Assembly (NCBI GenBank): GCA_023268615.1
Contig: JALQUC010000023.1
Span: 1 to 33,252, forward strand
Length of the DNA: 33,252 bases
DNA from: Candidatus Altimarinota bacterium
GTDB taxonomy: Bacteria; Patescibacteriota; Gracilibacteria; BD1-5; JAGOOR01
Direction of reading: 5' to 3'
Position numbers and translations under genes: made by a program. The first letter of the stretch is position 1. Every line of letters starts with the position of its first letter. Positions 1 through 8,068 of the stretch are shown here, one piece after another. The notes beneath the pieces were generated by a model. That model did not search any database. It had not been told where the DNA came from and saw only the letters and a program-made list of their open reading frames with translations.

Positions 1-102
1 CAAGAGACATTTCACCTCCACTTGAAAGAATGTGAATTTCGGTATAATTACAAAAATTATCGTGATGCTAAAGTGATAGTTTTTAAGAATTTGCTAGTCT
101 AG
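1..102 (+). CDS. C-terminal end of a probable IS1595/ISXO2-like transposase (partial)
   Basis: The window opens inside a reading frame that runs in frame 1 to a TAG at 100-102, giving 33 residues. The peptide contains LHLKECEFRYNYKN, which resembles the conserved tail of IS1595-family (ISXO2-like) DDE transposases, where a 'xLHLKECExRFNxR' stretch lies near the C-terminus. The catalytic DDE residues would lie left of the window, so activity cannot be judged. The gene reads toward gatB. The AT-rich stretch 103-160 after it could include the right end of the element, but I could not identify a terminal inverted repeat with only one end visible. The assignment rests on one short motif. Confidence 0.55.
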   Translation, partial: QETFHLHLKECEFRYNYKNYRDAKVIVFKNLLV

Positions 103-145
103 AGCCTTAATATATATATTATATTTTATTGTCAAATTACCCTAT

Positions 146-172
146 TTGTCATATTAGAAAAATCCCTACAAT
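146..172 (+). promoter_or_regulatory. gatB promoter, short or absent leader
   Basis: A -35-like TTGTCA (146-151) and a -10-like TACAAT (167-172) are 15 nt apart. The gatB ATG is at 182, only 9 nt after the -10, so the predicted leader is about 0-3 nt. No Shine-Dalgarno-like purine run precedes the ATG. Confidence 0.5.
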
Positions 173-181
173 TCAGCACAT

Positions 182-1615
182 ATGAAATACGAAATAGTTA
201 TCGGTCTCGAGACCCATGTCCGTGTGGGGAGTATTACCAAGATGTTTGGTGGTGAGCCAAACGCTGTTGCTCTCGAACGCGATCCAAATATCAATATCTG
301 ACCTGTTTCCCTGGGGCTCCCTGGGGCTCTTCCGACACTTTCTGAGGGGGTGGTCGATCTCGCGGTTCGTGCTTCGCATGGACTCCGTATGACAGTGAAT
401 ACATTTTCTCAGTTTGATCGAAAGAGCTATTTCTACCCTGATCTCCCAATGGGATATCAGATTACTCAACTTTTTCATCCTATTTCAGAGCATGGCCATC
501 TCGATGCATTTGTGGGTGAAGAACTCAAGCGATTTCAGATTCGTCGTATTCATATCGAGGCTGATGCCGGTGGTTCGAAGCATTCTGTGACGAAGTCTCT
601 TATCGATTTTAATCGTGCAGGAAGTCCGCTCATGGAGATAGTGACAGAGCCAGATTTTCGGTCAAAAGAAGATGTCCTCGAATACCTCAAAGAATTGCAA
701 AAAATCATGCGATTTACTGGTGCGAGTGATGCTGATATGGAGAAATGACAGCTTCGCTGCGATGTGAACATCTCTCTCCGTCCGGAGGGGAGTCATGAGC
801 TCCGAAATCGTGTAGAACTCAAGAATCTCAACTCATTTCAACAAATTGGACGAGCCATTGATGCCGAGGTAAAACGCCAAATAGAGATTTATGACGAAAA
901 TGGTACTGTTGATCAGGAAACTCGTGGTTGGGATGATGATGCAGGGGAGAGTCATTCTCTTCGTTCAAAAGAAGATGCCATGGATTATCGCTATTTCCCA
1001 GAGCCTGATCTACCACCTCTCGTCATCACGCAGGAGTACATCAATGAGCGAAAAATCGCAGAGCTCCCGATAGATCGTCGTCAGAAGTATCTGAATGAAT
1101 GGAAACTCCTGCCAGATGATGCCCGAATTCTCAGTTCTGAACGAGCTATGTCTGATTTTTATGAGAAAACTGTTGCCCTGACCAATGAACCAAAGAAATC
1201 TGCTTCCCTCATCCTCACGGTTATCCTCTGAATCCTCAAAAAAGGTGATGAGGAAATTGACTTCTCTACGCTCAAAATTACCCCAGAAGCACTCGCCAAG
1301 GTCGTAAATATGGTAAAAAATGACGAGATATCATCTACAAATGCTCAGGAAGTCGTTCGAATTCTCCTCAATGAGGGGGGGGATCCAGATGCTATAGTTG
1401 ATGAGAAGTGACTTCGTCAGGTAAATGATACGAGTGCCATGGAGGCTATCGTCGATGCTGTCCTCGCAGCGAGCCCTGCACAAATCGCTGAATATAGGGC
1501 AGGAAAGGTCAATCTTTTTGGCTATTTTGTGGGAAATTGTATGAAAGAGAGCAAAGGGCAAGGAAATCCAAAAATATTCACAGAAATACTCACTAGAAAG
1601 TTGACTCAGGGCTAA
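182..1615 (+). CDS. gatB: Aspartyl/glutamyl-tRNA amidotransferase subunit B
   Basis: GatB is the kinase/tRNA-binding subunit of GatCAB, which amidates Glu-tRNA(Gln) and Asp-tRNA(Asn) in the cytoplasm. The 477-residue product has the usual family length. It starts with the conserved [10 protein letters not shown] block (residues 4-13), carries the SLGLPGALP segment around residues 43-51 and the QLRCDVNIS segment after residue 189, and ends in a YqeY-like tail. Four in-frame TGA codons (residues 40, 189, 350, 410) must be read through. The one at 189 sits in the family's 'EEGSLRCD' glycine position, so it reads as Gly. gatA and gatC are not next to it here. A run of eight G (1375-1382) in the C-terminal coding region is a possible slippage point. 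The stop is TAA. Confidence 0.96.
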
Positions 1616-1629
1616 AAGAAGGGTAAAAT
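1601..1629 (+). promoter_or_regulatory. Promoter of the subtilase gene, inside the gatB 3' end
   Basis: TTGACT (1601-1606) and TAAAAT (1624-1629) are separated by the ideal 17 nt. The -35 lies in the last codons of gatB. The next ATG (1638) is 8 nt after the -10, so the transcript should begin at or within about 2 nt of the start codon. Confidence 0.65.
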
Positions 1630-1637
1630 CAGAGAGC

Positions 1638-3470
1638 ATGAGAAAATTTTTCTTCATTCTCTTTATTTTCCTTTTTTTAGGGAATATTTTGTATGTTCTC
1701 GTTGCCATCTCTCTCAACAAGTGATCAGAAAAAAATAATCTCGCCGCGACATCTCTCGTTCAAAATGCGGAAAATCCCCCTCCAGAATCATCTAAAGAGC
1801 CTACTCCGCAGTATCAGGAAGAAGTAGAGGTAGCGGGCCCTAATTATTCAGAAATAGAGGCTCCTCTCGCCGTTATAAGTGCACCTCCAATTGATTGAAA
1901 TATTCACAATTCATACAATGATATTGTTCAGAAAATGTCGTCAAATACGGATTCAATCATTCCTAATGATACTTTTTATAATCTCCAATATTATCTCGAT
2001 GCTCTCAATGTGCCAGAAGCATGGAATAAAGTAAATAAAAATAATAAAGTAGTAGTAGCGGTTATAGATGATGGGATCAATATAAATCATCCAGATCTAA
2101 CCAATAATATCTGGATTGAGACCTGATCGAGTTATGGTTCAAATAAAATAAAGAATTTTGCATGAGATGAAATTCCTGATAATTTACCTACAGGGAAGCA
2201 CGGTACTATGGTTGCAGGTATTATATGAGCTACTTCAAATAATGGGTTGTGAATTGCGGGAATAGCGAAAAATGTTGAGATTATGCCTTTACGGGTATTT
2301 GATTTTCAATGAAATGCAAAAACCAGCAGCATTCTCAACGCTATCTATTATGCTATTAATAAGAAAGCTAACATAATTAATTTGAGTCTCGGACAGACCC
2401 AGTTTGCATACACTAGAGAATATGATGATATTATGCGATTAGCATATGAAAATGGTGTCGTTGTAATTATAGCATCAGGTAATGGGGATGTTCTTTCTAA
2501 GAGAAATAGTTGAATCAATACTACCGTCAATCCACTTTCTCCTGTTTGTAATAACAGTTGAAGCAAAAAATATTCTATATGAGTTGGTTCACTTACTCAG
2601 TCTGGAGATCCTGCACGATGGTCTAACTATGGTTCATGTGTTTCAGTTTTCGCTCCAGGGGAAAATATATTTTCTACTTCAATAGCTGTTTTTAATAAAG
2701 AATATGGAGTTGATTATGATACTGATAGTGGTACATCATTTTCGGCGCCGATGGTTACTGGTATTGTCGCTCTGTGATTTAATCAGTTTTGATATGTTCC
2801 ACCAGATATTGTCTATGAAACATTAAAAGAAAGCCTTGTTCTCAATAGCAAGGGTGTTTATATCCTCAATGCAGAAAAATACATAGAAGTTCTTAGTTCT
2901 AAAGAATCTATTATAAGGGAAAAACAAGCACTTTTCTCTCTCTCAAAAAAACATGATAACAATACCTCTTTTCTCGGTAATAATTTGTCTCATTTATCGG
3001 ATCAGGAATATCTCGTCAAAAAGGGCTATATTGATAAATCAAATTATGACCTAGATAAACCTTTGCTCAGAAAAGAGGCTCTCGCTTTTTCTATGAAATT
3101 CAGTCATCAGTATGCTCCTAATTCTTCATGTAGTTGAGTATTTATAGATGTACCAAAATCTAATACATGAATTTGTGGGATTGTAGAACTAGCTCTCGAG
3201 CAGTGAGTTATTGCTCGTGATCGTGGTAAATATTTTGAGCCTGATAGGAATATATCTCTTGTTGAGGCCGTCAGCATGCTCCTCAGAGCTTCTCATATAA
3301 AGATTCAACAATATAGCGGGGGTGAATTCGAACCATGGCAGACCAATGTTATTGGTACCACCTTTAGTCTCTGACTCGTGGATCATACTTTTGATTTTCC
3401 TACTTCAAAAGTTGCCACAAGAAAAGACCTTTTTGCTATTGCTCGTCGTATAATTGAGCTCAATTTATAG
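1638..3470 (+). CDS. Secreted subtilisin-like (S8) serine protease with SLH-like C-terminal region
   Basis: The 610-residue product begins with a hydrophobic signal/anchor (residues 2-25), followed by a Pro/Glu-rich linker to about residue 95. The peptidase S8 domain has all three catalytic positions: Asp144 in VAVIDDGIN, His188 in GKHGTMVAG and Ser367 in GTSFSAP. It should act outside the membrane. From about residue 470 the sequence resembles surface-layer homology repeats (FIDVP, then a helix-rich 'CGIVELALEQGVI', then ISLVEAVSMLLR), suggesting attachment to the cell surface. About 16 in-frame TGA codons are read as Gly. Codon usage is richer in TTA and AT than in gatB. It has its own promoter and so is probably monocistronic. 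The ATG was chosen by that promoter and the signal sequence. The stop is TAG. Confidence 0.88.
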
Positions 3471-3524
3471 TGGAGTTCTTGTCTTTGCATTGATTTTTTT
3501 TCGCTTTCTGTACCATATCGTCAT

Positions 3525-3866
3525 ATGGCAAATAAACATGGACTCAAGTGATCAGTTGTAAAAGCTCAAGCAAAGGCTCGTCGTCTTTCAAAGAATGTAA
3601 AAAAGACTATTTATCAGGTCTACATAGGGAGTGAAAATGCTCAGACTCGTAGTAATCAATCATTTAAAAAGAGGAAACATTACCTCGAAAATAAACAAAA
3701 TTGGCCGAAGAAAAAACTTATTTCAAAGAGCTTTCCTACATTGCTCGAAGCAGGAATTGTTGATGAGCGTGGTTTTTTCAAAAAAGGAAAAAAGAAGAAT
3801 TTTCACACAAAATCTATGGTAGATCAGAAGAGTCTCGATTTCTACGGTATGCCGAGAGGAAAATAG
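3525..3866 (+). CDS. Small, strongly basic hypothetical protein
   Basis: The 113-residue product is rich in Lys and Arg (for example SFKKRKHY and FFKKGKKKNF), has no membrane segment and has one TGA-encoded Gly at residue 9. I do not recognise a family. A charge like this fits a nucleic-acid-binding or ribosome-associated protein, but that is inference. A TTGATT (3490-3495) - 15 nt - TACCAT (3511-3516) pair lies 8 nt before the ATG, matching the near-leaderless arrangement of other genes here. It lies between the subtilase and the alkyltransferase gene, all on the plus strand, and ends with TAG. Confidence 0.65.
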
Positions 3867-3900
3867 GGATGTAACTTCCATTCAAAAACAATAACCAATA

Positions 3901-4209
3901 ATGAAAATGACGGATTTTCAAAAAAGAGTCTATGATGCCCTACTTTTGATTCCCGAGGGGAAAGTGACGACTTATAAAATTCTCGGAGATTTCATAGGAT
4001 GCAAGAGCTCGCAGGCTATCGGGCAAGCATTAACGAGAAATCCTCATGCCCCACAGGTGCCATGTCATCGTGTGATAAAAACTGATAGGACTATCTGATG
4101 ATATGCTTTTTGAGTTTCTGAGAAACGCTCTATACTACATGCAGAAGGTGTCTATTTTGATTCAAATGATATCCTCGAAGACCCTCATGCTATTTATTAT
4201 TTTGCTTAA
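3901..4209 (+). CDS. O6-alkylguanine-DNA alkyltransferase-like DNA-binding domain protein
   Basis: The 102-residue product corresponds to the C-terminal DNA-binding and active-site domain of the Ogt/MGMT family, without the N-terminal domain. The active-site motif VPCHRVI is present with Cys55, so it is not one of the alkyltransferase-like (ATL) proteins that carry Trp there. The [13 protein letters not shown] helix (residues 21-33), the NPHAP stretch and a following GGYAFG loop fit the fold. Two adjacent TGA codons encode the GG of that loop. It would repair or flag alkylated guanine in DNA. The superoxide dismutase gene starts 5 nt after its stop, so the two are probably cotranscribed as a small stress-protection unit. 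The stop is TAA. Confidence 0.85.
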
Positions 4210-4214
4210 ATTCT

Positions 4215-4829
4215 ATGCTGAGCCATTCACTCCCAGAACTCTCGTATCCCTATGATGCTCTCGAGCCTCATATTGACGCTCTCACTATGGAGATTCATCA
4301 TAGCCGTCATCACCAGACGTATATCACCAATTATCTCAAGCTCCTCGAATGAACCGGATTGACTGAGAAGTACTCTCCAAGTGAACTCCTCGCTCATCTC
4401 GATGAGGTAGACTCAGAAAAGAAACAAGGGGCTATCAATAATCTCGGAGGTCATATCAATCATAGTTTTTTCTGGAGTATTATCACTCCGCATCCACTCA
4501 ATAGAGTCTTGTCTACCGGTAATCTCTCTGCGGCTCTTCAGGAAACTTTTGGGAGCTTTGATGAATTTCGAGATCAATTTACTGCCACAGCTCTCACGAT
4601 ATTTGGTTCTGGGTGGGCGTGGCTCGTGAAGGATAAACATGGTTCACTGGCACTTCGTCAGACGACAGGGCAGAATACGCCACTCTCAGATGGAGAAAAA
4701 CCTATTATAGGTATTGATGTATGGGAACACGCATACTATCTCAAGCATCAGAACAAGCGAGCTGATTATATTGCTGCATTTTGGAATGTCGTTGACTGGG
4801 TGCAGGCGGAGAAAAATTTCTCAGAATAA
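4215..4829 (+). CDS. sodA: Superoxide dismutase, Mn-type of the Fe/Mn family
   Basis: The 204-residue product has the full Fe/Mn superoxide dismutase fold, which converts superoxide to peroxide and oxygen. The metal ligands align as His28 ([11 protein letters not shown]), His83 ([10 protein letters not shown]), Asp168 and His172 ([12 protein letters not shown]). The outer-sphere Gln occurs as Gln153 in TGQNTP, with Gly at the alternative site in NNLGGHINH. This is the Mn-type arrangement, although cambialistic enzymes look similar. There is no signal peptide, so it should be cytoplasmic. One TGA encodes Gly in LLEGTG. It follows the alkyltransferase gene by 5 nt. An enzyme against oxygen toxicity in such a reduced lineage implies exposure to oxygen or to host-derived superoxide. 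Confidence 0.95.
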
Positions 4830-4914
4830 AAAATTCATATCTCAGTTGAGTCTGGAGTTTTGTATAGGATGGTGCAGCTCGAGATAGTTTATTTACCACA
4901 TTTTTTAAAAATAC

Positions 4915-4941
4915 TTGCTTTATTTTTTTACTTGGTATAAT
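4915..4941 (+). promoter_or_regulatory. Promoter with TATAAT 6 nt before the ATG
   Basis: TTGCTT (4915-4920) and a consensus TATAAT (4936-4941) are 15 nt apart. The ATG at 4948 is exactly where transcription should begin, so a leaderless mRNA is predicted. Confidence 0.65.
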
Positions 4942-4947
4942 TTTAAT

Positions 4948-5583
4948 ATGAAAAATCCTATATTTCTGGTAGTTTTGGGCATATTGGTAATAGGTGGTTT
5001 TTATCTCATGTTTTCTCCACAACCAGGAGATATAATACAGGTGGAGGAGAATGATGTGACAAATGGTTCATTTTCTTCACTCATATTATGAAAGAAAAAT
5101 CTGGAGTGTACTTTTGAACATAATGATGGAACAAATGTTTCTTCTGGTACCGTGTATCTCGCAGATGGTGCGGTACGCATTCGAGGAAATTTCATAATTC
5201 AACAAAGTGGAGCAAAACCAATGGAGGCACATCTCATACGCGATGATGGTTATAATTATCTCTGGGGTTCATCTTTCCCACAAGGTATGAAATCTCGAGT
5301 AACAGCTGAGGAACAGAGTAAACTTTTTTCTTCTAAAGATGGGAATGGTATTGATGAAGATACTACTTTTAATTGCAAAGTATGGAAAGTTGATGCAAGT
5401 GTATTTTCTAGACCATCAAATATTGAATTTATGGAAATCGGAATACAGCCCGGTACTATGAATAGTGGGAAGACAATTAATGATTTGGACGCAATTAAAA
5501 AACAGCAGTGTGATGCCAAAGTTTGTGATCAGGCACCAGAAGGAATTCCTCGACAGCAGTGTCTGCAGGCTCTCGGGTGCTAG
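4948..5583 (+). CDS. Membrane-anchored or secreted hypothetical protein
   Basis: The 211-residue product has one N-terminal hydrophobic segment (residues 4-23), then an extracytoplasmic region. There are Cys at LECTFEH, FNCKVW, QQCDAKVCD, RQQCLQ and the final residue, so disulfides are possible. One TGA encodes Gly in LILGKKN. The middle (ILGKKNLECTFE ... GTVYLADGAVRIRG) has a beta-rich look seen in small envelope proteins of CPR bacteria, but I cannot name a family. It has its own promoter and no partner gene. A weak hairpin, CAGTG (5589-5593) with CACTG (5599-5603), follows the TAG stop. The function is unknown. Confidence 0.75.
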
Positions 5584-5786
5584 AAATGCAGTGCAAAACA
5601 CTGTTTCAATATATAATTTAGATGCTTTTGATTTCCTTGATTTAGGGGGGGGGTGTTTATTATACTGAGTAATATAATAAAAGAGAAAGGTATAAAATTT
5701 GAGAGGAGAAGTGGGAAATGCGAGCAAGCGAGCATTGAGTCAACCCGAACGAAGTGAGTGGTGAGAATCCCTAAATGTTTAAATCA
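5584..5786. other. Non-coding stretch with G9 tract and degenerate palindrome
   Basis: No supported gene lies here. It contains a weak hairpin (5589-5603), a nine-G homopolymer (5645-5653), AT-rich sequence, and from about 5700 to 5765 a palindromic block built from repeated GCGAGC/GAGT-like words, with AATGC and GCATT arms around 5717-5735. This block lies just downstream of the minus-strand tRNA-Ser and loosely resembles the tRNA-tail elements at 6011-6060 and 11581-11631. Confidence 0.5.
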
Positions 5787-5874
5787 TGGCGGAGAGGAAG
5801 GGATTCGAACCCTCGGTGCCTTGCGGCACACACGCTTTCCAAGCGTGCGCACTAGACCACTATGCGACCTCTCC
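5787..5874 (-). tRNA. tRNA-Ser(GGA)
   Basis: Read on the minus strand, this folds as a class II tRNA. The acceptor stem is GGAGAGG/CCTCTCC, the discriminator is G, and CCA is encoded (complement of 5787-5789). The anticodon loop CTTGGAA gives GGA (reads UCC and UCU). There is a long variable arm and a T-arm with GGTTCGAATCC. It is the last tRNA of the minus-strand cluster. Confidence 0.93.
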
Positions 5875-5912
5875 AAACAAAAAAAAAGCCTAAAATGGCT
5901 CATTTATGATTT

Positions 5913-5987
5913 TGGTGACCCCACGGAGAGTCGAACTCCGGTTTACTGGATGAAAACCAGCTGTCCTAACCGTTAGACGATGGGGCC
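5913..5987 (-). tRNA. tRNA-Glu(TTC)
   Basis: On the minus strand the acceptor GGCCCCA pairs with TGGGGTC (one G-T pair), the discriminator is A and CCA is encoded. The anticodon loop TTTTCAT gives TTC (Glu), and the T-arm contains GTTCGACTC. In this organism its Glu-tRNA, and a Gln tRNA elsewhere, relate to the GatCAB system to which the nearby gatB belongs. Confidence 0.93.
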
Positions 5988-5993
5988 GGAATA

Positions 5994-6018
5994 TGGTCGG
6001 GAAGACAGGACTCGAACC
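5994..6018 (-). repeat. Second copy of the tRNA-Pro 3' end
   Basis: These 25 bp are identical to 6112-6136, which is the 3' end of the complete tRNA-Pro (T-loop, T-stem, acceptor 3' strand and CCA). No 5' half of a tRNA accompanies this copy. It lies 118 bp from the complete one and directly abuts the palindromic element at 6011-6060. Confidence 0.85.
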
Positions 6019-6060
6019 GGAGAAATGCGTGAATCGCATTTCGAGTGGGAATGGTTCGAG
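6011..6060 (-). repeat. tRNA-tail palindromic element, copy A
   Basis: Outer arms CTCGAACC (6011-6018) and GGTTCGAG (6053-6060) are perfect inverted repeats. They enclose an 8-bp perfect hairpin, GAAATGCG (6022-6029) with CGCATTTC (6035-6042), loop TGAAT. One outer arm is part of the duplicated tRNA-Pro T-arm. Read on the minus strand, the order (CTCGAACC, CCACTCGA, hairpin, TCTCC, GGTTCGAG) matches copy B at 11581-11631. Confidence 0.75.
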
Positions 6061-6111
6061 CTATTCACACGAATGTAAATAACTCCTTTCCAACAAACCT
6101 AAACTGTGAAA

Positions 6112-6188
6112 TGGTCGGGAAGACAGGACTCGAACCTGCAACCCCCGCGTCCCAAACGCGGTGCGCTAGCCAATTGCGCCACTTCCCG
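6112..6188 (-). tRNA. tRNA-Pro(GGG)
   Basis: On the minus strand the acceptor CGGGAAG pairs with CTTCCCG, the discriminator is A, and CCA is encoded. The anticodon loop TTTGGGA gives GGG, and the T-arm is GGTTCGAGTCC. The first acceptor base is C, typical of bacterial tRNA-Pro. Its 3' end is duplicated downstream at 5994-6018. Confidence 0.94.
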
Positions 6189-6201
6189 ACATATAACAAA
6201 A

Positions 6202-6278
6202 TGGTGGGTATGCCTGGATTTGAACCAGGGACCTCGTCCTTATCAGAGACGCGCTCTAACCAACTGAGCTACACACCC
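6202..6278 (-). tRNA. tRNA-Ile(GAT)
   Basis: On the minus strand the acceptor GGGTGTG pairs with CATACCC (one G-T pair), the discriminator is A and CCA is encoded. The D-arm is AGCTCAGTTGGTTAGAGC, the anticodon loop CTGATAA gives GAT, and the T-arm is GGTTCAAATCC. It is the first tRNA of the cluster. Confidence 0.95.
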
Positions 6279-6295
6279 ATAACATTTGTACGGTG

Positions 6296-6322
6296 ATTAT
6301 AAAAGCAAAAAACAAAATGCAA
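6296..6322 (-). promoter_or_regulatory. Promoter of the Ile-Pro-Glu-Ser tRNA cluster
   Basis: On the minus strand a TTGCAT lies 15 nt before a consensus TATAAT (complement of 6296-6301). The predicted start near 6289 leaves an 11-nt leader before tRNA-Ile. Confidence 0.6.
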
Positions 6323-6341
6323 CAGAATTTGTCTTACTCTT

Positions 6342-6884
6342 TTATTTTTCATCTTCAAAAACTTCTGTTTTGACGCCATAGAGAATGACATCTCATTTTC
6401 CGAGATGAGCTGTATCGAGATTGATTTTCTTGATAAGCTGGTGATAGACTTCTTCTCCAGAAAGAGGCGCATGAAACATATGGGGAAGTATGATACCGAC
6501 TTTTTCTTGTTTCTGACACAGCAATATCATGCCTTCACTGGCTCATATGAGCTCATCCGGATGGTGGAGAATTCTACGATCTTCATCATGAAATACATCA
6601 ACACGGTAGTGGAGTTTTCGAGTTTTTTCTGGATTATCTTTGTAGGGCTGAAATCGTGCATCTTCGGTGAGAAGAGTTGTGTTTTCTATGAGCTCTTCTA
6701 TGACCGTATCATGTTTTGGATATATTCTTCCTGAGCTGGCGACTATAGTGTCTCCATCGCTAATTGTGATGAAAACAGGAGATTTCTCCTTGGGGAGTTT
6801 CTCTATTTTTTCTGCATCAGCAGGTGTCATGACCTTCTTTTCAAAGAGATAGGATTCGAGTATGGTGCGTGCGAGTTTGTGCAT
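6342..6884 (-). CDS. AMMECR1-like domain protein
   Basis: The 180-residue product fits the AMMECR1 family: an N-terminal helix (LARTILESYLF), VFITISDGDTIVASSGRIYP, the conserved acidic-aromatic stretch EDARFQPY near residue 78, a YRVDVFHDE strand, and later GMILLCQKQEKVGIILPHMF, matching the family's 'GIxLxxxGxxGxxLPxV' segment. The biochemical role of the family is not established; structural comparisons have suggested a nucleic-acid or enzymatic function. Two TGA codons encode Gly (ELIGASEG and LGKGDVI). The gene begins 5 nt after the stop of the membrane-protein gene upstream and is probably cotranscribed with it. It is shorter and more divergent than archaeal or human members, and the catalytic-looking Cys of the 'RGCIG' motif is replaced (SSGRI). 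Confidence 0.65.
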
Positions 6885-6889
6885 AAGAA

Positions 6890-7984
6890 TTATTTATTTG
6901 TTGGGAGATGGATTTGTTCTGGCTTACTTCTGTTTTTCCATATCTTTGAGAGCATGATTCATGTGTCTATTCATTCACGAATTAGAGGGATATTACAATC
7001 TTTGTGGTATTTTGATTGTACATATCACCAGAACCCTGCAAGTGTAGAGAGCACTGTGATGGCATTACCGCCCCAGAATATTCCGTATAGGAAGAGGATG
7101 GTAATGATTATTCACTGAAGAGTGTGTATTCTCGTAGTCGGATTTTTCCAGATTTTACTCACGAGAACTATATTGATCACTGGTATATAGATCAGAGGAG
7201 ATACTTCAGTGCTATAGGGTGCGTAGGTGCTGCTTGTTTTCCCTTCTATTTCGTCCCATGATGGCATTTTTTCATTATGTCTGAATAATTCCTGAGTGTA
7301 GAGAATAAGAGTCTTGATGGAGATATGGACATCCCTTCATCCCCAGAGTTTGTTACCAATGAGGTGAACTGTTGATGTACTCGCACTTCATACAGCCTGA
7401 TAGACAATCCAAAACATAGCTGCGAGAATCATCATGATAAGCAGTGTGAGGCTCGGATCTAGGATGGCGGCTATAGCTGCTGCAATACAGAACCAGGTTC
7501 CAAATTTCTCCCCCTGAGCGAGTTGTCAGCCGTATTTAGCGCTGAGATATATACCGAGAAATGGTATATGGGAGAGGATGATTGATGTTTTTTCATCACG
7601 AGAAACAGTGACCTCATCTGTGAATTCTTTTTCAAAATTCTTGAGTGTAAATTCAGAGAGTGATATACGAGGTTTTTTTCATTGCAAAGCACTGTATATC
7701 CCATTTCATAGGAGTCCTAGCAGTGCAAAAAACAAGACAAATAATACGCCGTGCACCCAAGTAAAATCATAAATGATGACCGAAGCAAAGCTCTGTGTTT
7801 GTGTGAGAGCGATGATGAGCAGCAGAAATGCTATATGCAATATGGTAGCATATCGGGCATGACTCCTGACAAATTTTCCTGTAAACTGTTCCTGTCTCGA
7901 TATGAGCATAAAAACAGCCAAGAAACAATAACTGATCATGGCATTGTGTTTTTCTGTCTGAGAAGGAAATAGGGGTGTATCCAT
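6890..7984 (-). CDS. Polytopic membrane protein of unknown function
   Basis: The 364-residue product has hydrophobic segments near residues 15-30, 45-63, 70-92, 165-200 and 275-310, so about six membrane passes. A soluble loop between the third and fourth (KKPRISLSEFTLKNF ... SRDEKTSII) is charged. I do not recognise the family. Seven to eight in-frame TGA codons are read as Gly. An upstream TTG at 7990 would add two residues, but the -10 TATATT lies 6 nt before the ATG at 7984, so I chose the ATG. The AMMECR1-like gene follows 5 nt downstream; this pairing is the only functional clue. A bidirectional terminator separates it from the aquaporin gene. Confidence 0.75.
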
Positions 7985-7990
7985 ACTCAA

Positions 7991-8019
7991 AATATACCAG
8001 ATATTTCCCTTTATTACAA
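7991..8019 (-). promoter_or_regulatory. Promoter of the membrane protein/AMMECR1 operon
   Basis: On the minus strand TTGTAA (complement of 8014-8019) and TATATT (complement of 7991-7996) are 17 nt apart. The ATG at 7984 is 6 nt past the -10, predicting a leaderless mRNA. Confidence 0.65.
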
Positions 8020-8030
8020 GTATTTCGCAT

Positions 8031-8064
8031 AAAAAAACTGATTTCCGGTGAAATCAGTTTTTTT
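8031..8064. terminator. Intrinsic terminator, usable from both strands
   Basis: Perfect 14-bp inverted repeat AAAAAAACTGATTT (8031-8044) and AAATCAGTTTTTTT (8051-8064) around the loop CCGGTG. It ends in T runs on both strands and lies 4 nt after the aquaporin stop, so it ends the clpP-aquaporin transcript. Confidence 0.8.
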
Positions 8065-8068
8065 GAGG

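Noticed and set aside
5758-6296. Plus-strand reading frames across the tRNA cluster (e.g. 5758-5976, 6045-6296)
   Set aside because: They are antisense to four well-folded tRNAs, and their peptide sequences are the familiar translated-tRNA artefacts.
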